Assembly (NCBI GenBank): GCA_030835875.1
Contig: JAURQY010000121.1
Span: 1-13,660, forward strand
DNA from: Nitriliruptorales bacterium
Lineage (GTDB): Bacteria > Actinomycetota > Nitriliruptoria > Nitriliruptorales > Nitriliruptoraceae
Direction: 5' to 3'
DNA: 13,660 bases
A program made the position numbers and the translations under genes. The notes under the pieces are model-generated. The model was not told the DNA's origin. It made no database searches and saw only the letters and a list, made by a program, of their open reading frames with translations. Positions 1 through 6,166 of the stretch are shown piece by piece (within the stretch, counting starts at the first letter, position 1; the number at the start of each line of letters is the position of its first letter).

Positions 1-279
1 GCCGAGCGCGGCAGCGATCGTCCTGCGCGGCATCCCCGACCGGAGCAGCGCCCGAGCCTGCAGCCGACGGGTGTCGCCCGCTCGTCCCTCCCCGTCCCCG
101 TCCTCGTCCTCGTCCGTCGAGGTGCTGACGTCAGCGACGACGGCGAGCGACGGTGCCGGGCGACCGAGCACCTCACGATGGGCCGCGGCGGTCAGCACGA
201 ATGGGACCGCCGCCTCGACCTCGTCGTCGAACGGCAGAGGAAGCGGCAGGGGCAGCAGGATCGGTCGCGGTGTCGTCAT
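1..279 (-). CDS. Unknown protein with probable helix-turn-helix, N-terminal 93 residues only
   Basis: The frame is open from an ATG at 279 to the left edge with no stop, so the C-terminus is outside the window. I do not recognise the family. The visible part has a proline/leucine-rich start (residues 7-17), a hydrophobic stretch (about 22-50), a strongly acidic Asp/Glu/Gly linker (about 55-68), and a basic segment (71-93) with LLRSGMPRRTIAAALG. That last segment has the spacing of a helix-turn-helix (helix, SGM turn, recognition helix), so DNA binding is an inference. The gene lies 50 nt after the dnaG stop on the same strand. It has no Shine-Dalgarno sequence. Instead a TACGGT hexamer lies exactly 6 nt before the ATG, which suggests its own leaderless transcript. 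It could also be a spurious frame, but codon use (GC-rich third positions) fits a gene. Confidence 0.55.
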   Translation of the reverse strand, partial: MTTPRPILLPLPLPLPFDDEVEAAVPFVLTAAAHREVLGRPAPSLAVVADVSTSTDEDEDGDGEGRAGDTRRLQARALLRSGMPRRTIAAALG

Positions 280-285
280 GACGGC

Positions 286-291
286 ACCGTA
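286..291 (-). promoter_or_regulatory. Candidate leaderless -10 element (TACGGT) for the partial gene at the left edge
   Basis: On the minus strand TACGGT (291 to 286) matches TANNNT and is followed by 6 nt and then ATG at 279. This is the spacing expected if transcription starts on the A of the start codon. No purine-rich ribosome binding site is present in the gap. No convincing -35 box was identified. The same arrangement occurs twice more at 5847-5870. Confidence 0.4.
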
Positions 292-329
292 CGTCCCGGG
301 TGTGACACGGGACCGGACCGCGACGGCGC

Positions 330-2210
330 TCAGCCTCCGTCGGTGCCACGCAGCGCGCGACGGCGCGCCGCGAGCTCCTGGAGCTCGCGCTGAAGACTGA
401 GGACGCCCTCTGGATCCCCACCAGCGTCGTGGGTCGCCAGCCGCTCGCGCAGGGCCTGCTCCTGCTCCACGAGATCGCGGGCGATGAGACGATGGACGAG
501 ATCGGTCGCAGCCCGGCGACGCAGGTCCGGTTCCTCGTCGCTCGCCGCCGGATCCTCCTCGAGCAGGAGGCCCCGCACGACATCACGCACGAGGTCGTCC
601 TCCGCTGCTGCGAGCACCGCGTCGGTCGCGCTCCCCGGCCCACCCGCCGCAGCGATCGCACGCCAGACCGCGGTTGCCGACGGATGACGGAACGAGGTCG
701 CGGACAGCTCCCCCGCCACCGGCGGCAGGAGGTCGGCAGCCTGCAGGACGACCCGCAGGACCGAGCGTTCGAGCCGGGCGTCGGTCACCGCAGGATCGGG
801 GCCCACGGCGGCCGCGTCGCGACGCGCCGGCCGCGCGGCTCGCGTCGTCGCGACACCCTCGACCGCGTCGAGCACGATGCCCTGCCGGGCGGCGGTCGCG
901 ACGACGAGGTCGTACGCGAGACCGAGCGGTCGCGCGACCTCGCTGCGCGCCCAACCGCGCCGCAGCTCCGGGTCAGCCTCCTGCCCGAGCACGGTGAGTG
1001 CCTCGCGCAGTGCCGCGACCCGCCCCTGCTCGCTCGACAGATCGGCCTGACCGAGCCGAGCGGCGATCAGGAACGGCACGACCGGACGGGCAGCGGCGAC
1101 GGCGTCGCGCATCCCGTCGGCTCCGACCTCACGGACGAGATCAGCCGGGTCGCGACCCTCGGGGAGCGGGAGGACGGACAGATCCAGTGCGGTCGTCCCG
1201 GACCCCGTCAGTTCCCGCACCGCCTCCCAGGCGCGCTCGGCGGCCGCCATCCCGGCGCGGTCGGCATCGAACGCGAGGACCACACGCTTCGTGTAGCGAG
1301 CGAGCGCCCGCAGATGCTCGGCGCCCACCGCGGTCCCGCAGGTCGCGACGGCGTTGGCGAAGCCTGCCTGGTTGAGCGCGATGACGTCGGTGTAGCCCTC
1401 ACAGATGAGCACCTGGTCGCGCGCGACGATCTCCGACCGCGCCTGCGGCACCCCATAGAGGACCCGCGACTTCCGGTACAGCGGCGTCTCCGGCGAGTTG
1501 AGGTACTTCGGCGGCTCGAAGTCGCCGAAGTCGATGCCGGGGAGGACGCGGCCACCGAAGCCGATGACGTCACCTCCCGGGTCCTGGATCGGGAAGATGA
1601 CGCGCCCTCGGAAGCGGTCGCGCAGACCGCCGCGATCGTTGCGCACGCTCACCCCGATCGCGATCAGATCCTCCGGTTCGACCCCGTCGGCGACGAGTGC
1701 GCGGCTGAGGTCGTCCCACGCCTCGGGGGCGAAGCCGAGCTGGAAGGTGTCGGCCTCCGTGCGGCCGAACCCGCGCGTCTTCAGGTACTCGCGGGCATCC
1801 GTCCCCTCGTCGCCGAGGAGCCGACGCACGAAATGGTCCCGCGCGAGGTGGGACACCGCGACGAGACGTGACCGCTCACCGATCGCGCGCCGCTCACGGT
1901 TGGAGAGCTGCTCGTAGCGGAGCGGGAACCCGGTGCGTCGAGCGAGCGTCTCCACCGCCTCTGGGAAGTCGAGCCCCTCCACGCGCTGGAGGAAGTCGTA
2001 GATGTCGCCGCTCGCCCCGCAGCCGAAGCAGTGGAAGTAGTTCCCGTCCGGCGTGCACGTGAACGACGGCGTGCGCTCGGTGTGGAACGGGCACAGGCCC
2101 TTGAACGACCTGCCTGCCCGACGAAGGGTCGTGTAGTCCCCGATGACCGCGACGATGTCGGCCTGCTGCCGCAGCGCGTCGATGTCCTCCTTGAGGATCC
2201 TGCCGGCCAC
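330..2210 (-). CDS. dnaG: DNA primase DnaG
   Basis: DnaG synthesises RNA primers at the replication fork and works with the DnaB helicase. The protein is 626 aa from a GTG at 2210. The start is chosen because an AGGAG lies 5 nt upstream, the N-terminus VAGRILKEDI aligns with the MAGRI start of known primases, and the CHC2 zinc ligands then fall at Cys40, His43, Cys61 and Cys64, the classical positions. The primase core follows (GRVIFPI near 202-208, PKYLNSPET near 234). The TOPRIM domain carries EGYTDV at 271-276 and FDAD with Asp315 and Asp317, the metal-binding acidic residues. The C-terminal region (about 480-626) looks like the helicase-binding domain. The length is normal for actinobacteria. 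It is the second gene of a two-gene unit, 22 nt after the DUF3151 stop. A longer in-frame extension to 2336 exists but is rejected. Confidence 0.97.
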   Translation of the reverse strand: MAGRILKEDIDALRQQADIVAVIGDYTTLRRAGRSFKGLCPFHTERTPSFTCTPDGNYFHCFGCGASGDIYDFLQRVEGLDFPEAVETLARRTGFPLRYEQLSNRERRAIGERSRLVAVSHLARDHFVRRLLGDEGTDAREYLKTRGFGRTEADTFQLGFAPEAWDDLSRALVADGVEPEDLIAIGVSVRNDRGGLRDRFRGRVIFPIQDPGGDVIGFGGRVLPGIDFGDFEPPKYLNSPETPLYRKSRVLYGVPQARSEIVARDQVLICEGYTDVIALNQAGFANAVATCGTAVGAEHLRALARYTKRVVLAFDADRAGMAAAERAWEAVRELTGSGTTALDLSVLPLPEGRDPADLVREVGADGMRDAVAAARPVVPFLIAARLGQADLSSEQGRVAALREALTVLGQEADPELRRGWARSEVARPLGLAYDLVVATAARQGIVLDAVEGVATTRAARPARRDAAAVGPDPAVTDARLERSVLRVVLQAADLLPPVAGELSATSFRHPSATAVWRAIAAAGGPGSATDAVLAAAEDDLVRDVVRGLLLEEDPAASDEEPDLRRRAATDLVHRLIARDLVEQEQALRERLATHDAGGDPEGVLSLQRELQELAARRRALRGTDGG

Positions 2211-2215
2211 CCGCG

Positions 2216-2220
2216 CTCCT
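2216..2220 (-). promoter_or_regulatory. Ribosome binding site that fixes the dnaG start
   Basis: AGGAG on the minus strand with a 5-nt spacer to the GTG at 2210. It lies inside the 22-nt gap between the DUF3151 stop and dnaG, and supports the short form of DnaG over the in-frame extension beginning at 2336. Confidence 0.7.
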
Positions 2221-2232
2221 GCTCCCGCCTGC

Positions 2233-2667
2233 TCAGACGGGCAGGTTGTCGTCGCTCCAGTCGGGGTCGAGGTCGCGGAGGAAGACGTCGATGCGCTCGA
2301 CCTCCGCCGTCTCCCCGATGCCCCGTGCCGCCTCACGGAGGCGGACCAGACACGTCAGGAACGGGCGGTTCCGCGCCTGCGACCAGCGCACGAGCCCGCT
2401 CCCGCCCCATCCGTTCGCCCGCAGCGCGTCGAGGCCACGGTGGTAGCCGACGCGCGCGTATGCGTACCGCTCGATCGGCTCCGTGCCCAGCGCGGAGAGC
2501 TCCGCCCAACCCGCGATGAACGTCGGATCGTCGGCGACCAGCTCGCCCACCGCCACCTTCCGGGGTCCCGGGTCGAGCGTGAGCGCGGCCTGGTAGGCCT
2601 CGTGCAGGTCCGCTGCGACCGCAGGGAGCACGGTCTCATGACGGTCTGCGAGCGGCAGTCCGGGCAT
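2233..2667 (-). CDS. DUF3151 family protein, upstream partner of dnaG
   Basis: A 144-aa soluble protein matching the actinobacterial DUF3151 family, whose function is unknown. Diagnostic blocks are YAYARVGYHRGLDALR (68-83), NGW (85-87), WSQARNRPFL (95-104), IGETAEVERIDVFLRDLDP (117-135). The N-terminal 25 residues are poorly conserved, with ETVLP a likely family start motif. The sequence is predicted to be helical and rich in aromatic and basic residues; no catalytic motif, signal peptide or membrane segment is visible. The ATG at 2667 has a strong GAGGAG at 2673-2678 with a 5-nt spacer. The dnaG start follows 22 nt after the stop, so the two are probably co-transcribed. Co-transcription with primase hints at a growth-linked role, but no biochemical function can be assigned. 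Confidence 0.88.
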   Translation of the reverse strand: MPGLPLADRHETVLPAVAADLHEAYQAALTLDPGPRKVAVGELVADDPTFIAGWAELSALGTEPIERYAYARVGYHRGLDALRANGWGGSGLVRWSQARNRPFLTCLVRLREAARGIGETAEVERIDVFLRDLDPDWSDDNLPV

Positions 2668-2678
2668 CGCGGCTCCTC

Positions 2679-2712
2679 GTCCCCACCGTGGTCCGCCCGG
2701 CGGTCCCCACCG
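2679..2712. repeat. Two direct copies of a 10-mer in the DUF3151-dnaG leader
   Basis: GTCCCCACCG occurs at 2679-2688 and again at 2703-2712 (24 bp apart start to start). On the minus strand they read CGGTGGGGAC, and the copy nearer the gene directly abuts the GAGGAG ribosome binding site. The second copy sits in a small inverted repeat, CGGT-CCCC-ACCG. They could be a protein-binding or RNA regulatory site, or chance in GC-rich DNA. Confidence 0.4.
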
Positions 2713-2727
2713 AGGCTCGGCGCCCGG

Positions 2728-2752
2728 AAGGTAGCCGTCGCGTCGCTAGCCT
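2728..2752. promoter_or_regulatory. Candidate divergent promoter region between the DUF3151-dnaG unit and the M61 gene
   Basis: The 152-bp gap between divergent genes (2668-2819) must hold promoters for both. TANNNT-type -10 candidates are TACCTT on the minus strand (2733 to 2728) and TAGCCT on the plus strand (2747-2752). No clear -35 boxes are seen at 17-18 bp. Assignment is by motif only, and in a GC-rich background these hexamers can occur by chance. Confidence 0.3.
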
Positions 2753-2807
2753 CGAGCGGACGTCTCCCGGCTGTGGAGGAGTGGAGCGTCAGCCGTCCCG
2801 ACCCTCT

Positions 2808-2811
2808 GGAG
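2808..2811 (+). promoter_or_regulatory. Ribosome binding site supporting a TTG start for the M61 peptidase
   Basis: GGAG with an 8-nt spacer to TTG at 2820. It supports the TTG over an in-frame ATG at 2688 that would add 44 low-complexity residues upstream of the conserved domain. Confidence 0.55.
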
Positions 2812-2819
2812 CGCCTCCG

Positions 2820-4568
2820 TTGCACCACGACGCACCCGTCACCTACCTCGTCGACCTCTCCGCCCGCGAGCAGCATCTCGTCGGCGTGACGATGCGCATC
2901 CCTGCGGACTCGCTCCGCGACGGCGGTCGCCTCACGGTCGCGACGTGGACACCGGGCAGCTACATCGTGCGTGACTATGTCCACCATCTGCAGCGTGTCG
3001 CGGCCCGCGACGACGCCGGGCACGCCATCACCCTCCAGCCGGACGGCGTGTCCGCCTGGCGCGTCGCACCGATGGATGATGAGCTCGTCGTCGAGCTCGA
3101 GTGGTACGCCTACGACGCGTCGGTACGCACCAACCATGTCGATGACCGCCATGCGATGCTCATCGGCGCCGCGACCTTCCCCTGCTTCGAGCCGACACGC
3201 GATCGGCCTCACCACGTCCACCTCACGGGCGTCGAGCTCGAGCACGAGGTCGCATCACTGCTCCCCGGCGAGGGTGACGGACCGTACGTGGCGGACGACC
3301 ACGACCACCTCGTCGATGCGGCGTTCGAGGTGGGTCCGCTCCGCGGCTCCGCGGTCGACGTGCACGGCGTCGAGCACCGGTTCATCTGGGCAGGACATGG
3401 GGACGGCGTCGACGTCCGTGGACTCGCCGACGACCTCGGCCGCATCGCGCACGCCGCGACCGCGCTGTTCGACGGGGAGCTCCCCGCTCCGCGCTACACG
3501 GTCCTGGGAATCGACGGCGAGGGCGGCGGCCTCGAGCATCGCGACGGCTGCGTCGTGGCGTTCCCCCCGCACGCGAGCACCGACCCGGAGCGTCGACGTC
3601 GACTGCAGGCGCTGCTCACACACGAACATCTCCACCTCTGGAACGTCCGGCGCCTCGTCCCGGTGGACCTGCTGCGACCACCGCTCGACACACCGGTCCT
3701 CACGCCGTCACTGTGGATCGCGGAGGGCTGGACCTCCTACTACGACCGTGTCCTGCCGGCGCGTGCGGGCCTGTGGGGTGTGAGCGACCTGCTGTCCGCG
3801 CTCGACCGGCTGCGGGACGCCGTCGAGGAGACCCCGGGCTCCCGACTGCAGTCGCTGCACGACGCCTCCATGACCGCGTGGACGAAGTTCTACCGACGGG
3901 ACGAGAACACACCGAACGCGGGTGCCGACTACTACGCGCAGGGAGCCCTCGCGGCGTTCGCCCTCGATCTGCGACTGCGGCGCGAGGACCCTGATGGGGA
4001 CGGTCTGGACGCCGTCCTTCGCGACCTCTGGCAGCGCCATGGCCCCGATGCTTCGGGCCGTCCCCGCGGCTACACCGAGCAGGACGTCCTCGATGCCTTC
4101 GCCCGTGCCGGCGGGGACGCCGCCGCCGCCTATGCCGAGCGACTCTCGACGGTCGCCGAGCCGCCCGACCCGACCCCGGACCTCGAGGTGCTCGGTCTCG
4201 TGGCGGTCGAGGACGAGGACCCGCTCACCCCACGCCTCGACGCGCTCATCGGCGCGGAGACCGGCCGGATCAGGGTCCGGACGGTGCTCCGCGACGGGAC
4301 CGCCTGGCGCGCGGGCGTGAGCGGTGGCGACGAGCTGCTCGCGATCGACGGCGAGACGCTGACGCACGAGGAGCTCCCGACGGTGCTGCGCCGGCACGGG
4401 CCCGGGACGACGGTCCGTCTGACGCTCCGCCGTGGGCCCAGGATCGTCGAACGCGACGTCCGACTCGAGGCGCCGCGTCGCCGACCGAGGCTGCGCATCG
4501 CCCGCGAGGCTGATGCGGCGGCGCGAGCGCGCTTCACGCGGTGGTCGGGGCTTACCCCTCCGGACTGA
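2820..4568 (+). CDS. M61-family glycyl aminopeptidase-like metalloprotease with C-terminal PDZ domain
   Basis: A predicted zinc aminopeptidase of the M61 family (glycyl aminopeptidase type), 582 aa from TTG at 2820. The N-terminal beta domain (about 1-170) has the family's typical TPGSYIVRDY (45-54). The catalytic domain has HEHLH at 268-272 (the HExxH zinc motif) followed by WNVRRL, and the third zinc ligand is Glu302 in SLWIAEGWTSYY. A PDZ domain covers about 482-550 (GVSGGDELLAIDGE), which in this family probably binds substrate C-termini or regulates access. There is no signal peptide or membrane segment, so it is probably cytosolic, acting in peptide turnover. It is divergent from the DUF3151-dnaG unit, and its last 17 nt overlap the convergent manA. 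Physiological substrates cannot be read from context. Confidence 0.93.
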   Translation: MHHDAPVTYLVDLSAREQHLVGVTMRIPADSLRDGGRLTVATWTPGSYIVRDYVHHLQRVAARDDAGHAITLQPDGVSAWRVAPMDDELVVELEWYAYDASVRTNHVDDRHAMLIGAATFPCFEPTRDRPHHVHLTGVELEHEVASLLPGEGDGPYVADDHDHLVDAAFEVGPLRGSAVDVHGVEHRFIWAGHGDGVDVRGLADDLGRIAHAATALFDGELPAPRYTVLGIDGEGGGLEHRDGCVVAFPPHASTDPERRRRLQALLTHEHLHLWNVRRLVPVDLLRPPLDTPVLTPSLWIAEGWTSYYDRVLPARAGLWGVSDLLSALDRLRDAVEETPGSRLQSLHDASMTAWTKFYRRDENTPNAGADYYAQGALAAFALDLRLRREDPDGDGLDAVLRDLWQRHGPDASGRPRGYTEQDVLDAFARAGGDAAAAYAERLSTVAEPPDPTPDLEVLGLVAVEDEDPLTPRLDALIGAETGRIRVRTVLRDGTAWRAGVSGGDELLAIDGETLTHEELPTVLRRHGPGTTVRLTLRRGPRIVERDVRLEAPRRRPRLRIAREADAAARARFTRWSGLTPPD

Positions 4569-5847
4569 GCACCGGACTGGGCGCTCCCGGACGCCGCGCC
4601 GTCCCCACGTGGAGCACGAGTCCGCGGCCTCGAACCTCGACCGGCGTCGGTCCGGGCGCGAGCAGCGCCGCGCCACCGGCGCGCAGGTCGATCGTCGCAC
4701 TCCCCGCGCTGGACACCTCGACCTCCCCGCTCACGCAGAGCACGACGCTCGGGCACCCCCCCATCCGCTCGGTGAGCAGCACCCCGTCGATTTCCGCCTC
4801 GTCGATGAGGAAGGCGTCGCTAGGGATGATGTGACGCCGCCATCCGCTCCCATCGACCCGTCGGGGCAACGTGCCGGTCCGGGGCGCACCGACCGCCCGG
4901 GCGTCGAGCGCCTCGAGGAAGGCGTCCACGTCGATCGGTTTCGTCGTCATCCCGCCGCGGAGGACGTTGTCCGACGACGCCATCACCTCGACGGCGAGTC
5001 CGGACAGGTACGCGTGCGGCGTGCCCGGGGCGACGAAGAGAGTGTCCCCCGGGGCGAGGTCGACGTCCTCGAGGAGGAGCGCGACGAGCACCCCGGGGTC
5101 ACCGGGGAAGCGTTCGACGAGGTCGAGCGCGAGCTCGGCGAGCCGCTCGAGCATCGCCTCGGGCGCGGCCGACCCCTCGGTGGACGCGGCGAGCACGTCG
5201 CGTGCACCCGCGGCGACGGCGTCGAGGATGGCGCCGACCGACGCCGGATCGGAACGGAGCAGCGCATCGACCGCGGACCCGAGGCCCGCGTCACCGAGGG
5301 CGAGGTGCTCGAGCAGCGGCTCAGCACCGTGTGGGACGAGCGCGCTCAGCAGGGCACGTGATGCGACGGCTGGGCGGAACCCGCACAGCGCGCGGAAGGA
5401 CCCGACGGCTCGGACCAGCTCCGGCTTCGCGAGCGGATCGGCGCTCCGCCGCGCGGGAGCGTCCCGCGGGATACCCGCCGCCTCCTCCTCGTCCCAGCGA
5501 CGCCGCGCGCTCGCAGCGTCGGGGTGGACCTGGATCGACAGCGGACCGGCGGCCGCGAGGAGCTTCACGAGCGGGCCGGGCTGCTCGTGCTCGGCGAGGG
5601 CGTCGGCCGCGACGCGCGTTCCGCCGTCGATGACCCATGCGGGGTGCCGCGCGTGCGCGCCGTACCAGACCTCGGCGATCGGACGTGGGTCGTCGTGGTC
5701 CGCCACGTCGACGAGGTCGGCGAGGAGCCGCTGGTCACCCCAGGCCGCACCGACCGGCCGTCCGACGAGTCGACGCACTGTCGACGCCGGCGGGACCGCG
5801 ATGCGGTCGGGACGCGACGCGACGACGGGAGCGACAGGATCGGACAT
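4552..5847 (-). CDS. manA: Class I mannose-6-phosphate isomerase
   Basis: ManA interconverts fructose-6-phosphate and mannose-6-phosphate, supplying mannose for GDP-mannose, glycolipids and glycans. The 431-aa protein has the zinc-binding IQVHPD (105-110, with Gln106 and His108), KPEL at 141-144 (Glu143), PGTPHAYL (274-281, His278) and the active-site block SSDNVLRGGMTTK (291-303, Arg297). Length is slightly above the usual 390-410 because of about 22 extra N-terminal residues before the conserved VRRLVGRP. An alternative GTG at 5778 would remove them, but the ATG at 5847 is preferred: TAGGCT lies exactly 6 nt upstream, consistent with a leaderless message, and neither start has a ribosome binding site. 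The gene overlaps the convergent M61 gene by 17 nt and is divergent from a small membrane protein across 22 bp. Confidence 0.93.
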   Translation of the reverse strand: MSDPVAPVVASRPDRIAVPPASTVRRLVGRPVGAAWGDQRLLADLVDVADHDDPRPIAEVWYGAHARHPAWVIDGGTRVAADALAEHEQPGPLVKLLAAAGPLSIQVHPDAASARRRWDEEEAAGIPRDAPARRSADPLAKPELVRAVGSFRALCGFRPAVASRALLSALVPHGAEPLLEHLALGDAGLGSAVDALLRSDPASVGAILDAVAAGARDVLAASTEGSAAPEAMLERLAELALDLVERFPGDPGVLVALLLEDVDLAPGDTLFVAPGTPHAYLSGLAVEVMASSDNVLRGGMTTKPIDVDAFLEALDARAVGAPRTGTLPRRVDGSGWRRHIIPSDAFLIDEAEIDGVLLTERMGGCPSVVLCVSGEVEVSSAGSATIDLRAGGAALLAPGPTPVEVRGRGLVLHVGTARRPGAPSPVLSPEG

Positions 5848-5853
5848 GAGGAC

Positions 5854-5863
5854 AGCCTACGCT
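5854..5863. promoter_or_regulatory. Overlapping divergent -10 elements, candidate bidirectional leaderless promoter
   Basis: The two start codons are only 22 bp apart (ATG at 5847 on minus, ATG at 5870 on plus). TAGGCT reads leftward (5859 to 5854) and TACGCT reads rightward (5858-5863). They share the self-complementary TA at 5858-5859. Each hexamer is exactly 6 nt from its ATG, so both transcripts would start at the A of the start codon. No Shine-Dalgarno suits either gene; the GGAG at 5864-5867 is only 2 nt from the plus-strand ATG. No clear -35 boxes are visible. Confidence 0.6.
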
Positions 5864-5869
5864 GGAGCC

Positions 5870-6154
5870 ATGGACCAGCGACCGACGCAGGACGGACCCG
5901 TGGGCACCGCGGCGTCCACGGTCGCAGCACGCGCGGCCGTGATCGTCGCCTACGCCGTGGCGCTCGTCGGCGCCGGTGCAGCGACGCTCGCGCTGCGCGA
6001 CGGGGATGGCGTATCCGCCGCGCTCGTCCTCACGACGTCGCTCGGTGTCGCTGCGCTCCTCGCGGCGACGGGCACGCTGCTGCGCGGCCTGCGGGACATC
6101 GAGCGCCGGCTCGGTCGCGTCGAGGACGCACTGGCCGACCGCCGCGACCGCTGA
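5870..6154 (+). CDS. Small membrane protein with two predicted helices
   Basis: A 94-aa protein of no recognised family. A hydrophilic N-terminus (1-20) is followed by a membrane segment at about 22-42, a short polar loop (RDGDGVS), a second segment at about 50-71, and a charged C-terminal tail (72-94, RGLRDIERRLGRVEDALADR) with heptad-like spacing that could form a short amphipathic or coiled helix. Both termini are probably on the same side of the membrane; Arg-rich flanks suggest the cytoplasm. The ATG at 5870 is chosen because TACGCT lies 6 nt upstream and the coding potential starts there, although the frame is open much further upstream inside manA. The convergent glyQS stop is 12 bp downstream. 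Sharing a promoter with manA suggests co-expression, but no role in mannose metabolism can be read from the sequence. Confidence 0.72.
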   Translation: MDQRPTQDGPVGTAASTVAARAAVIVAYAVALVGAGAATLALRDGDGVSAALVLTTSLGVAALLAATGTLLRGLRDIERRLGRVEDALADRRDR

Positions 6155-6166
6155 CGCGCGAGGAAC

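Noticed and set aside
429..1871. Long plus-strand open frame antisense to dnaG
   Set aside because: It lies wholly inside the well-supported primase gene, is Arg/Asp/Gly-rich with no domain, and is the usual antisense shadow in high-GC DNA.
2211..2336. 42-residue N-terminal extension of DnaG
   Set aside because: Overlaps the DUF3151 gene, is Arg/Ser/Thr-rich, and the GTG at 2210 has a ribosome binding site and puts the zinc ligands at 40/43/61/64.
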